Below are positions 44,297 to 54,470 of a DNA stretch of 64,000 bases, piece after piece. Each line of letters opens with the position of its first letter. The first letter of the stretch is position 1. The notes under the pieces were generated by a model. It did not search any database. It worked only from the letters and a program-made list of their open reading frames with translations, and was not told the origin of the DNA. The DNA is from Cyathus striatus (taxonomy: Eukaryota > Basidiomycota > Agaricomycetes > Agaricales > Nidulariaceae), in the NCBI GenBank assembly GCA_025738555.1, contig JAOVFP010000003.1, positions 6,138,001-6,202,000 of the forward strand. Direction: 5' to 3'. The translations under genes were made by a program, and so were the position numbers.

Positions 44297-45010
44297 AGAT
44301 GGTGAATTTATCTTGCCAATTCTGAGTGTAGCTATATATTTTATTCTTTTATTCTTGTACTATTTACTTATATTGTGTTGCTTTATAGTCTGGATTTCAG
44401 CCAAATGCACCACTCTCCCTCAATATTGAGACATATTCCATTCAGTCTAAGTCAGCTGGAAGCTCTGCAGCTAGCTCTCGTGCTGTTTCTTGCTCTCACA
44501 CCCCTTCTCCTGTTCAAAGAGGTGGAATCTCAGAGCAATGTACTGAGGAACTTATTGATGTTCTAAAGATTCCTAGGGACATTCTTGAGAGCACTGCACC
44601 TGGACTTCAAGTCACATACCAGAGGTATCTTGCCTGTATAAAGGCAGTTTCTGACCACAACATTATGGACAAGAACAGGACTTGGCTAGTTGCCAAGGCC
44701 ACAAAGAAAGAAATTGTCACAGTCTTTGTCTTATCTTCAGCCTGGTATGAGAATTATTCAAACTTTGATAAGATTGCAGATTTTCCAGCAATGCAGTCTT
44801 GGTTGGCTAAAGATGAGGATAGTTCTACTGATCTAGACCTTTGGGGCTTTGAAAGAGATTACTATACATTTTTGGATTTGAAAAGATGGCTTAAGGAGAA
44901 GAAGAAGAAAAGGAAGGGAAAGGGAAAGGGAAAAAGCAAGGAGGAGAAGAGAGGTAAGAATGAGAAGGCTTATGAGGATAAAGAGAAATCAAGTTCAAAG
45001 AGCACAAGTA
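44297..45010 (+). pseudogene. KDZ accessory gene of K5/K4, 3' part
   Basis: Continues the K5 frame to the right of element B (IDGEFILPILS), then after an intron ending near 44389 reads SGFQPNAPLSLNIETYS, a Ser-rich linker, GGISEQCTEELIDVLKIPRD, YQRYLACIKAV, KKEIVTVFVLSSAWYENYS, PAMQSWLAKDEDS, DLWGFERDYYTFLDLKRWL and a Lys/Gly-rich end (KGKGKGKSKEEKRGK). This is the longest clean stretch of the conserved C-terminal block and defines the Trp that is a stop in K3. A GTAAGT at about 45006 may splice towards the transposase. Separated from its own 5' part by 9.3 kb of nested insertions. Confidence 0.75.
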
Positions 45011-45057
45011 AGTATATTGAACTCAAATTGTAATAGTTTACAATATAATTTTTCAGT

Positions 45058-46976
45058 TGGATGGTAACCTCCAACATCATACTCTCTGCCACATTGGTTA
45101 TATTGTTCTCTATGATTGATAATGTTGATTTGTTGAGTCTTCATGCAAGACAGCAGAATGCAAAGTTAACAGGTGAAAAAAATGTTGATGCAACTGCATG
45201 GATTAGATTACTGGCTAGAGATTATGAAATTAATAAACACACAACTTGAACAGGCAGATCTATTTTGTTAGGCACTAAATTAAATGAAATGGCAAGACTT
45301 CTGAAGTTGTATCCTTTCAATCAGGAGAGAAAGTTTTTGAAGATCAATTGAAACCTGTATCTCATGCTAGTATTGATCTTGTTCATATAATATGTCCTAT
45401 AGCTGCAGAGTGTGAGACACAGAGCTGTAAAGGATGGGCACTACATGTGCATACTAAAGTTAGAGGTGTACCTAAAGCAACATTAATTAAAGGCTCAAAA
45501 ATATTTGAACATGCTTATGTAGTATCAGGTGTTTGTGAAAAATGTAAAACATTATATTCTGCAGAACATGAACAAGCCTATGATGAAAAACAGGGATATT
45601 ATATGGTTCATTTAAACTCTGCTAAATATCTGAAAGTAGGAAAAAAACTATGGGTAGATAGGGCATTTTCTCAAGGTGTTCTGAATGGTATATATAGCTT
45701 TCATGCATCTGCTGCAGCATATATGGAATATTGGAACAACAGTTTTGTAAATGGAAAGAAAATAAGCCAAAGACAAGTCTGGGAGGCTTTTATACATGAA
45801 TCAATATGCATGGTTTCTGCAGGATCTGGTATTAATTTTATTAGTCTTGATGGACTTTCAATTACTGCATTAACAGAAGAAGCATTTGCAAGGTTGGGTG
45901 AAAATGGAAAAATACATGCATCACATAATCACAGCTGCTTAGAGTGTACACAGCCTTATAGAGAAACTCAAGACTCACTACCAAATGAGAGTGCAACAGT
46001 TAAAATGGTAGTAATTGATGGGATTGTTATGGGACCACAGGTAATGCACAACTAAAACTAAACAATATTTTAAGCACTGTGCATATGACAATTGTTCCAA
46101 TACTTAAACCATAGAGGAGGTGTATTTTGTGATGTTCACAACCAAGAATTTGGAGCAAGATGCTGTGTTCATGACTGTCAAAATCAAAAGATAGATAATA
46201 CACAAGCTTGCAATGAGCACTAGGAAATGTGGCATAAATATAATTTAGAACATAGTTCAGATTATTTAAATAGTGCATGAAGAATGCTTTGCAAACTAGC
46301 TGAAAATCCTCCTTGGAATAAAAACCAAGGAAGATGTATTCAGCAGCCTCATGATGAGTCAGATACCAATATTCCAAAGAAATCTCATTATTTTAGTGCC
46401 TCTTGCTATTATTGTGTAGAAACAATATGTGCTCCATGTGGTGCTGTAATTGCATGGACAAATTTTGTGAAGTCTGAGTCAACAACCAATATACTTAAGT
46501 TCTTATAAGATGTTTTTCCTGATAAAGAATTAAGACCAGATTATATTTGTATTGATAAGGCATGTAAACTTCTTCAAACAGCAGTTGCAAATGGAAGTTG
46601 GGTAGATTGGTTTAAAAGTAGCTGCTTTGTAGTAGATGGCTATCACTATACAAATCACCACTCAGATAATTATCTTTGTAGAAAGTGGTGTAATTCAGCA
46701 CCACAAAATGGTTCTGCACCAAACCTTGTTTATATTGCACAAGACAGAAATGGTAAAAGATATCACAAATGAGCATTCAATACACAAGCCTGTGAACAAC
46801 TAAATTCATGGCTTGGTGGGTTTGAATCTATAATGAAACATATAACTCCAAGCAACTTTAATTGGTTCATACATTCTATGATCTTTTATTATACTCAACA
46901 AGTAATAAAATGGCAGAACAGCCAAAACTTTAGTATTATTAGTGAAGATTTTGAACATGATGATGGTCTGTTGTAG
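45058..46976 (+). pseudogene. KDZ transposase K4 (same element as K5), broken
   Basis: Starts inside the family at ILSATLVILFSMIDNVDLLS (about the first 80 residues are deleted between 45010 and 45060), then LLSLHARQQNAKL. A frameshift lies near 45330. CxC5 cluster: IICPIAAECETQSC and GVCEKCKTLYSAEH. Then IYSFHASAAAYMEYWNNSF, HSCLECTQPY, VKMVVIDGIVMGP, a short intron, CxC6 cluster (GVFCDVHN, CCVHDCQNQ, ACNEH), YYCVETICAPCGAVIAW, DYICIDKAC (Asp), FVVDGYHYTNH (Asp) and ACEQLNSWLGGFESI (Glu). Stops include TGA for Arg (HK*AFNTQ) and TAG for Gln. It ends at TAG 46974-46976. Catalytic residues are intact in the frame, so the copy died by scattered point changes. Confidence 0.86.
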
Positions 46977-46989
46977 AAACATTGGAAAA

Positions 46990-47855
46990 TGTGGTAGAAG
47001 AGGCATCAGAAATAATAGGTGTGAGAAATATGATAGAAGATGTGTCAGAAAATGTGGTACAAATGTAGTACAGAGATACCTGGTAGGAGAATAATAGGTG
47101 TGGGAAAATATTGTAGAAGAAGCATAGGAAGATGTGGTAGGGAGATAGTATGCTATCAGTACTGAAGGGTGTGGGAGAATGTAGTAAAGAGTAGTAGTGG
47201 TAGCATGTACTGAAGGGTGTGAGAAAATGTAGTAAAGAATAGTAGTATTAGCAAAGATGTAGTAGTGAGATAATATGTTATCAATAGGTGTGGGAAAATA
47301 CACCTGGAGTCTTAAACAGAACTTACTTTAAAAAATACAAAGTCCATCAGGACTCCACCAGGACTCCATCAGGACTTCTTATATTCCAGCAGGATGTCAT
47401 CAGGACAATATCTATTCCATCAGAACTCCATCTGGACTCCACCCAGATAGGTGTGGGAAAATATTGTAGAAGAGGCATAGGAAGATGTGGTATGGAGATA
47501 GTATGCTATCAATACTGAAGGGTGTGGGAAATTGTAGTAAAGAATAGTAGTGATAGCAAAGATGTAGTAGTGAGATAGTATGTTATCAATAGGTGTGGGA
47601 AAATATCAACCTCCATTTCTTGCTGTGAAGTTCACCTGGAGTCTATCTGGAGTCTACCTGGAGTTCACCTGAAGTCTTAAACAGAACTTACTTTAAAAAA
47701 TACAAAGTCCATCAGGACTTCACTAGGACTCCTTACATTCCAGCAGAATGTCATCAGGACAATATCTATTTCACCTGGACTCCATCTGGACTATCCAGAC
47801 TATATTGAGTCTGGATGGAGTCTGGATGGACTGAGGGGGGGAGCATAAAGTACTG
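46990..47855. repeat. Right end of the K4/K5 KDZ element with tandem duplication and GTCCAGATGGAGTCC repeats
   Basis: A ~350 bp direct duplication (about 47090-47400 and 47450-47720) shares GGAGATAGTATGCTATCA, GTGTGGGAAAATA, TTAAACAGAACTTACTTTAA and AAGTCCATCAGGACT. Subterminal repeats of TCTGGACTCCATCTGGACT / GAGTCTGGATGGA type lead to the terminus GGGGGGAGCATAAAGTACTG ending at 47855, the reverse complement of CAGTACTTTATGCTCCCC. The next 8 bp are ACCTATAC; the matching left duplication was not found. Confidence 0.78.
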
Positions 47856-47863
47856 ACCTATAC

Positions 47864-48190
47864 TGCTATTATTGACTCTGGCTCTACCACTCCTATAACC
47901 CTGATAGCATTACAACTGTTTGATGGCACTACAAAATCTACTCTTACAGAAAGTACTACTTTGCCTGTAATGTTTCCATCTGGTGAATGCATCTTCCTTG
48001 CACTTTGTGACTCCACTTGATTCTTCTTGTTCCATGATTCTAGTATTTAACTGACTCTCCTAATACAATCTGTTGATTGACTAAGTACAGAGATGCATAC
48101 TTCACTTCCAAACCTTAGCACCTGTTTCATGAGATAAGACCTCAATTCCTCTATTAGATTCATGTCCTCCTCCAATCTTAAATAAATATG
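47864..48190 (+). pseudogene. Ty3 protease fragment at the K4 right flank
   Basis: Reads TAIIDSGSTTP, then ITLIALQLFDGTTKSTLTES, MFPSGECIF and SCSMILVF with frameshifts. It matches the Ty3-1 protease (SLIDSGSTHCF, LKLFDSTSNSILTES, TFPTGECM, SCSMVLGFN) with an internal deletion after DSGST. No other parts of the element are adjacent. It is the target into which the K4/K5 element inserted. Confidence 0.72.
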
Positions 48191-48504
48191 AATAATATGT
48201 TGAGGGAGCTATGAAAACAGAAATTATCAGTTTTCTGTTTGCTTATTATTTCTTTGTTTAGACCTCAAGGCATTTCTGTCTCTTATATTATATATATTGT
48301 TAGTAATTCAGTGAAATAATATATGTATGTAGTACTTATTTTTAGTTTTGGGGTATTGTAATATTTTTATGTGTATTTAATTGGTGACATTCAATTCTGA
48401 ACAGAATTAATCAAAGATCACATTAGACTTCCCCCAATTTTATATGTATAGAAGTGTATTATTTTTATTAGTAATGGCTCTTGTAATTTGTACTATAAGG
48501 AGAG
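48191..48504. other. AT-rich spacer
   Basis: No gene or repeat recognised between the Ty3 protease fragment and the palindrome. Confidence 0.5.
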
Positions 48505-49190
48505 CCAAAAGTGACATATTGGAAAATGTTAGAGAAGTGTGGTGCCTAAGCTTTACCAAGACACTATTGTCACACATGTATGAAAGTGTGACATGTTGGA
48601 AAATGTTGGAAAAGTGTGACATATTGGAAAATGTTAGAAAAAGTGTGGTGCCTAAGCTATACCTAGATACTATTGTCACACATGTATGAAAGTGTAACAT
48701 GTTGGAAAATGTTGGAAAAGCGTGACATGTGTGACAAGCGTGGGAAAAGTGGGACATGTTGGAAAAAGCGTGACATGTTTGGAAAATATTGGAAACAAAT
48801 GTGTGACATGTGTGACAAGCGTGGGGAAAGCGTGACATATTTGGAAGCATAACATATGTGACAATGCAGGGAATGTGTGACATGTTGGAAAAAGTTGGGC
48901 AAGTGTGATGGTTATGATATGTGACACTTGTCACATATGTCACATATTTGTTTCCAACATTTTCCAAACATGTCACACTTTTTCCCACACATGTCACACA
49001 TGTCACGCTTTTCCAACATTTTCCAACATGTCACACTTTCATACATATGTGACAATAGTGTTTGTGTAACATGTTGGAAAATGTTGGATGTCAGACATGT
49101 CACACAGACACTATTGTCACACATGTATGAAAGTGTGATGACTGTGGGAAACATGTTACAACTATAACAATAGAGTCTAGGTACAGCTTA
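48505..49190. repeat. TGTGACA palindrome (foldback element), relative of 21959-22537
   Basis: Left arm: AAGTGTGGTGCCTAAGCT, ACTATTGTCACACATGTATG, GTGTGACATGTTGGAAAATG. The right arm is the mirror, ending ACAATAGAGTCTAGGTACAG CTTAGGCAC (split) near 49190. The arms meet near 48925. Shared with the 22 kb palindrome: ACTCTATTGT, AACATGTTTCC, AAAGTGTGACATATTGGAAA and GTGACAAGCGTGG. Frames on both strands are repeat artefacts. Confidence 0.8.
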
Positions 49191-49284
49191 GGCACTTGAG
49201 TTCAGTGGAGTTCAGGTAGAGTCCATGTGCCCTACTGATAGTGTAGTGAGAGTCCAGTGATAACTGTGGGAGAGTGCAACATAC

Positions 49285-49947
49285 TGCACAACCATGCCCC
49301 TAGCCTGACTTGGCTGCAGAGTTCAAGAGTGTGACTGCAGAGAAGTGAGGGGTAAGTAAGAGACAAGGGTGGAGAAGTTAACTCAGGGGGTAGGACTTTG
49401 GCTTCAGCTTATGTGCTGTGCCCCTGGGATTTCTGGTCCTATATTTCAGAGTAAGGATAAGCCCTTTGGAGAAGACAAAAGATGAAGAGATGAGAGATGG
49501 AACTCAAGTCAGACAAAGGGGTGAGGACATAGTTCAATATGAAACTAAAATTTAAGTACAGTTGTCATGCTACTTAAATACTAGAAGGTTGGAGTAAGTA
49601 AAGGCTGCTGGCCAAGGCCAGCAGAGAAGTATGGTCAGGGTAGGTATATGTAGAATGAAGACTATAACAAATTAAATATAATAAAATGTGTCAGAGAAGT
49701 GAGTGTGTATGGTGGTGTAAAGTGAAACTGATAGTGGTGCACTTAAGAATGATAAGTGACTCACTATGAGATGTATACTACATTACTGAGAGAATAGCTC
49801 AGTAGAACAGAAGAAAGAAAATGGAAGTAATTTATGTACAGTAAGCAGTAGGTAATAATGGAGATGTAATCAAAGTTTAGAGTAACAAATGAAAAGATGG
49901 AGAGTAATGGACTAGGAGTCTGGAGGTAGGCAATACAGGATATGACA
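49285..49947 (-). mobile_element. Solo Ty3 LTR, minus orientation
   Basis: The reverse complement runs from TGTCATATCC (ending 49947) through ACTGAGCTATT, TGGCCTTGGCCAGC and GGGGCACAGCACATAAGCTG to the 3' end GTCAGGCTAGGGGCATGG at 49285. About 663 bp, the same family as 14045-14705. No matching 5 bp duplication is seen and no internal genes adjoin it. Confidence 0.85.
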
Positions 49948-50279
49948 CAAGCCACTAATGTGATGTCTAGCTTCACTGATGCAAGCTCTCCATTTATGCA
50001 TTTAAAAATAATGTAAGTATTCTTGTTTTCATTGTCTGAGTGTTCTGGAATACCAGAATTTCTTCCCTATCTCATTACAGTTTCTGAAGCAGTCAGAGCA
50101 ATGTGTTAACAAGCAGTAAGAAGAAACACATTTGACACAGCTTACACATGATTACAGAATGAGGTCCTCCTGCAGCATGCAAGTCTAAATACTCTACATA
50201 AACATATCTACATGTATAGATATGTTATCACCTTCAATTATTCTGGAAGGACATGTGCACAGTATTGCTAGTAACACAA
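49948..50279. other. Unassigned spacer
   Basis: No gene or clear repeat seen. Confidence 0.5.
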
Positions 50280-51430
50280 CTATGATACTTGTACTCCACT
50301 CTATTACTATTACTATTACTATACTTCAATACTAATACTTGTAGTCTGCTTTACTAGTATACTATACTAATGAAGTGGCTAATCATAAGTACTAGTATTA
50401 TTACTATTAATGCTTGTACTCCACTCTATTACTATTACTATACTTCAATACTAATACTTGTAGTTCACTTTACACTAAGTACTAGTGTTACTACTATACC
50501 TCAATACTAATACTTGTAGTCCACTTTATTAGTATACAATACTAATGAAGTGGCTGACCATACTAAGTACTAGTGTTACTACTACAGTCATCAACCATCA
50601 AACGTGACACCTCACCCAACGTGACAAACCCAATTGATTGACCTCTCCTCACCTCAAATCTGTGGCTATCGCTATAATTCTTTTTGTATTTTGAGGACTA
50701 GTATCCCAGGAATGAGTTCAAACAATATTTTTACAAGTATATATTGAAATAGATATATGACACATAAATTAAGTTGGAGAGTTACCCCAAACATGAGATT
50801 TCCAAAAAATACATGGCATAGATTACTCAATAAAGGTACTTGATTTAACTGTTTTATAAAATAGGCAACTATTATTTAATGTAATAAACCTCTATAAATG
50901 TTTTTATGGTAAAGTACATCTATGTTCTCTGATATATCACTAGAAATCAGAAGTGCTCGGTGTTGCGAGACAAGGAGGTTTTGTTTATATTAATGATCTG
51001 AACTTCGGTAATCTTTAATTTTGAAGTGCTCCGTAATGAACTGTATAGCCATCAACGGCTGTCACGCCGCGTGGTTTTGCTCAAAATTCAGTCCCGTCAA
51101 CTATTTTGCGAATGTTTGTTCCCTACTAAAACACAGTGCGATAAAAATTATACAGAATGATTCTATAAGATTATATCTATCCATATGTACAATTTTTATA
51201 GTAGAATATGTACTAAATGATGTGCAATCACACCTTCAAGTTTTGTTGTCACGTTGAATGGTTGATGACTGTATACCTCAATACTTATCCTTGTAGTCTG
51301 CTTTATTAGTTAGTATACAATACTAATGAAGTGGCTGACCATACTAAGTACTAGTATTATTACTATACACTTCAATACTAATACCTGTACTCTACTTTAT
51401 TACTATTACTATTACTATACTAATACTTGT
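50280..51430. repeat. TACTA-rich minisatellite, split by the 50585 element
   Basis: Units of about 90-110 bp with TATACTTCAATACTAATACT, TTGTAGTCCACTTTATTAGT and AATGAAGTGGCTGACCATA repeat at 50280-50584 and 51272-51430. The interrupted unit is rejoined exactly when the 50585-51271 element is removed. The same repeat in reverse orientation is at 62490-62770. Confidence 0.82.
50585..51271. mobile_element. 687 bp Tc1/pogo-like non-autonomous element with TA target duplication
   Basis: Inverted ends CAGTCATCAACCATCAAACG at 50585 and the reverse complement CAGTCATCAACCATTCAACG at 51271 match at 23 of 25 positions over the first 25 bases. TA is duplicated on both sides (50583-50584, 51272-51273) and the flanks join into an unbroken minisatellite unit. 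It keeps many CpG (for example CACGCCGCGTGG, CTTCGG, CCCGTCAAC), so it is a recent arrival. A 78-codon frame at 51021-51257 resembles nothing known. Ends and TA duplication fit the Tc1/mariner/pogo superfamily. Confidence 0.85.
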
Positions 51431-51604
51431 ACTTGAACAATCTAACACTTACCAAATTCTGCTTCAGTATGATAGGAAGAGCCAACATTGAAGGATCAAA
51501 AAGCAATGTCACTATGAACACTTGGCTGCCACAAGCTAGTTATCCCTGTGGTAGCTTTTCTGGCACCTCTAGCCTCAAATTCTGAGGGACTAAATCTCAG
51601 TTTC

Positions 51605-52590
51605 TCAAGGATTTGACTTTTTTATAATTGTAGTTGATCAATTTACTAAAATGGCAGCTTTCATCCCATGTAATAAGGAAATTGATAGTCCAGAAGTTGC
51701 AGAATTATATTTGGAAAAAATATTCAAATACTTCAGAATGCCACAAAGAGTAATTAGTGATAGAGGCTCACAATTTGCTTTCCATTTCACCAAAGAATTC
51801 ACAAAATGATTAGATGTTTGAATGAATCTATCCACATTCTATTGACTACAAACTAATGAACAAATAGAAAGAGTCAGCTAAAAAATTGAACAATATCGAA
51901 GAATTTATGTAAATTATGATCAAAACAATTGGGCAGATAAGATAGCAGTGACTGAATTTAATTATAATGACACAGTAGAGCAACAGAATACACTCCATTC
52001 TATTTAATGTACAAACATCATCTATACATAGAAATTAGACCTAATGGAACTTCACAAATTATTGGAGTTGAAGAATTCATTACAACTATGACGAAAGCAT
52101 AAAATAATGCTAGGGCAGCTCTTTGTCAAACAAAGCCATGAAATGAGGATATGACAGAAATAGACAGGAATCCCCTGAATACAAACCTGAAAATTGTGTA
52201 TATATTGAAGAAATTAATATTAACTCTGATAGACCTGTAGCAAAGTTAGACAATAAATGATATGGTTCTTTTAAAGTAATCAAGAAAGTTGGATTAGCCT
52301 CATACAAAATTGAATTACCTAAATCTTGGAACTGAAAATATCTGACATTTAATATGCAACTACTAACCAAATATATCCCACCTCAATATCTGTTACAACA
52401 GAAATTAAAACCCCCACTGACTATTTTAGTGGATAATGAGGAACAATACAAAGTAGAAGTAATTTTAGAATGGAAAAAGAACTGAAAGAAGGTTCTTTAT
52501 AAAATTAAATGGAAAGGGTATTCAATGGACCATTGTACTTGGGTATCACGTCCCATTCTATTCCACTAGGGACAAGAACCTCGGAGTAGA
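51605..52590 (+). pseudogene. Ty3/gypsy integrase and chromodomain fragment (third copy type), broken
   Basis: Integrase core reads FFIIVVDQFTKMAAFIPC (Asp), VISDRGSQFAFHFTKEF (Asp), NEQIERVS (Glu), QYRRIYVNYDQNNWADKI and FNYNDTVE, with many stops and frameshifts. It continues with EIRPNGTSQIIGVEEFITT and ends in a chromodomain at about 52420-52570: LVDNEEQYKVEVILEWKKN, YKIKWKGYSMDHCTWV. The full DDE triad remains despite the breaks. It differs in sequence from the Ty3-1 integrase, so it is a separate element. No gag or RT adjoin it. Confidence 0.82.
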
Positions 52591-52599
52591 TAGTCTAAG

Positions 52600-53154
52600 T
52601 AGTGGAGTAACTTGTACAATGTTAGTAGGGTGCATGGAGATAGTGAACAAGTACAGGAGTAGTGGAACATTGGCTTCAACTTGTGTGTTATGCCCCTTGG
52701 ACTTCCAGTTTTGTATTTAGAACAAAGTGGAGTAAGTGGCAAAATAGTGGAGTTGGCTCAAGGCCCAAGTGGGAGAAAGGGTGTAAATGTAGTTGATTTA
52801 AAACTGAGGTCTATCTACATTACAGGAGTAGTTTATATAGTAAACTACTTTGTCTGAATGCATATGGAGTAATGCCCATGGGTATGTGACATCCTAGAGG
52901 TAAGTAAACTCCATAAAATGTAGACCATGGTAAACTAGTAGTATGCCTCTAGATTATAGTCATAGGAGAAATAGCTGTGGCTGGAGAACAAGGTAGTAAT
53001 ATTAAAGGGAAGGAACAAGTAAACAGTTACAAGTAAACATTAGTAAGTAAGAGTTTGATATATAATAAGTATACATAGTCTGGAGGAAACGTACTAAAAG
53101 TGAAGTAAACCTAGAGTTGACTCCAATGGTTCAGGGATTGTCACAGATATGACA
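52600..53154 (-). mobile_element. Diverged Ty3-type LTR, minus orientation
   Basis: GGCTTCAACTTGTGTGTTATGCCCCTTGG parts (about 52670-52700) match GGCTTCAGCTTATGTGCTGTGCCCCTGGG parts of the LTR at 49285-49947, and the right end GATATGACA at 53154 matches TGTCATATC. The middle is strongly diverged. Left border uncertain. Confidence 0.55.
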
Positions 53155-53460
53155 TTGGGAACTGATCAAGATGTTAAAAGGGTCCAAAAGTTTATTAAAC
53201 AAATTTTATCAGAAAAATTCAGAAGTCTTAAATATATAAATATGATTGATTTCCCAACTAAATTAACTAAAATCATGCTCTCTAATGAAGTCATTCTCAT
53301 TCATTACATCATTGTTATCTTTTTTTCCTGCCTCACCATTTTTCTTATTGATTACTACCTTTTTCAATTCCTCTTTTGACTTTACAACTATTATCTACTT
53401 TAACATCTTGAAGAGTCAATGGAAATATTGTGAGGACACAACTCTTGAAGGAGGGGTAAA
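53155..53460 (+). other. Probable 3' tail of a retroelement with polypurine tract
   Basis: Weak coding remnant ending KYCEDTTLEGGVNVR-like followed by GAAGGAGGGG (53447-53457), a plausible polypurine tract before the TGTTAGG end at 53461. Too degraded to name a domain. Confidence 0.35.
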
Positions 53461-53816
53461 TGTTAGGATCTCATTTCTATTATCTAATCTAATCCATCAC
53501 ATGACCACTCATGTGACCACAATGCAGATACCATGCACATTAACATGCCTTATTCATTAAGATCACATATGAAGTGCACAGTTCAGCTATGCTCTTTATA
53601 TACATATTACATGAGGTAGAATAGTAACATGTGTAGTAGTGTAGACATTAGTTACATGGGTTTTCCATGAGAATATTACTATTAATACAATTACTTTAAT
53701 TAGTTATTCTTTACTCTTGTGCTAGTTTATTCCAGACTTGCAATAAGATTCATTCTTCTCTTTTGATTTTTGTATTTGAGTTTGACTTCAAACAATTTGC
53801 TTGTCTGTTGCTAACA
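53461..53816 (+). mobile_element. Candidate LTR, TGTTAGGA..TGCTAACA
   Basis: 356 bp from TGTTAGGATCTCATT to CTGTTGCTAACA, with CTCTTTATATACATATT as a TATA region and a purine tract just upstream. No matching 5 bp flank was found, so this is either the 3' LTR of a degraded element or a diverged solo LTR. The lineage 2 integrase frame starts immediately after it. Confidence 0.45.
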
Positions 53817-53821
53817 ACAGA

Positions 53822-54470
53822 CAGCAGAAACCATTGGTAACTGGCTCTTTGAAGATATTATGTGCTGATGGAAAGGTATAAGAAAAGTTGTTACAAACAA
53901 TGCAGGAGCATTTATTAATGCTACTCATTGACTTCAGAATAATTAGTGTTAGAGAAATTTCCTTTTCACTCTATAACTTTTCTGCTAATGGAAAAGTTGA
54001 ATGAGCACACTGGGATTTGTGTCAGATTTTGTATAAAGCCACAAATGGTGAATTATAGAGATGGCACTGGTATTTACACTATGCACTATGAACTGAGTGC
54101 TTACCATACTTTATAATTACTGGAGTACATTCAATTCTTAAAAATAAAGAAGTATATATTTAAACCTGGAGACTTAGTACTTGTAGGGAATTCTGTAATA
54201 GAATCATTACATAATCAAAAGATGAAACTGAGGTTTATAGAACCTATGGTGGCAATCTCTAGAGGAAAAGGAGACACATACATATTAGTTGAACTTAATG
54301 GTTCAGTTGCTCAGAATAAGTTTGCAGCATTCTGTGTAATTTCTTACTATGCACAAAAATGAATAGAACTGCCTAAGAATATATATGACTTTATTGATTT
54401 ATCTAAGAAGAGCTTAAAACTATTATAAGATAGTTCTATATAAAATGATAGTTTATTCTAAAGGACTTAT
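53822..54470 (+). pseudogene. Ty3/gypsy lineage 2 integrase fragment, broken
   Basis: Begins AETIGNWLFEDIMC, then KVVTNNAGAFINATH (the Asp region, here Asn), a degraded HTG stretch, and the C-terminal domain FKPGDLVLVGNSVIESLHNQ-like, MKLRFIEPMVAISRGKGDTY, ILVELNGSVAQNKFAAF, ELPKNIYDFIDLSKK. The C-terminal part is typical of the fungal Ty3 lineage also seen at 26398-27532. The end of the frame is cut at 54470 by the solo LTR and resumes at 55140 for about 60 bp. Not functional. Confidence 0.78.

Noticed and set aside
44435..47000. K4 as a separate KDZ element from the 33.5 kb accessory gene
   Set aside because: Target duplications and frame restoration across A2 and B show both are parts of one interrupted element.
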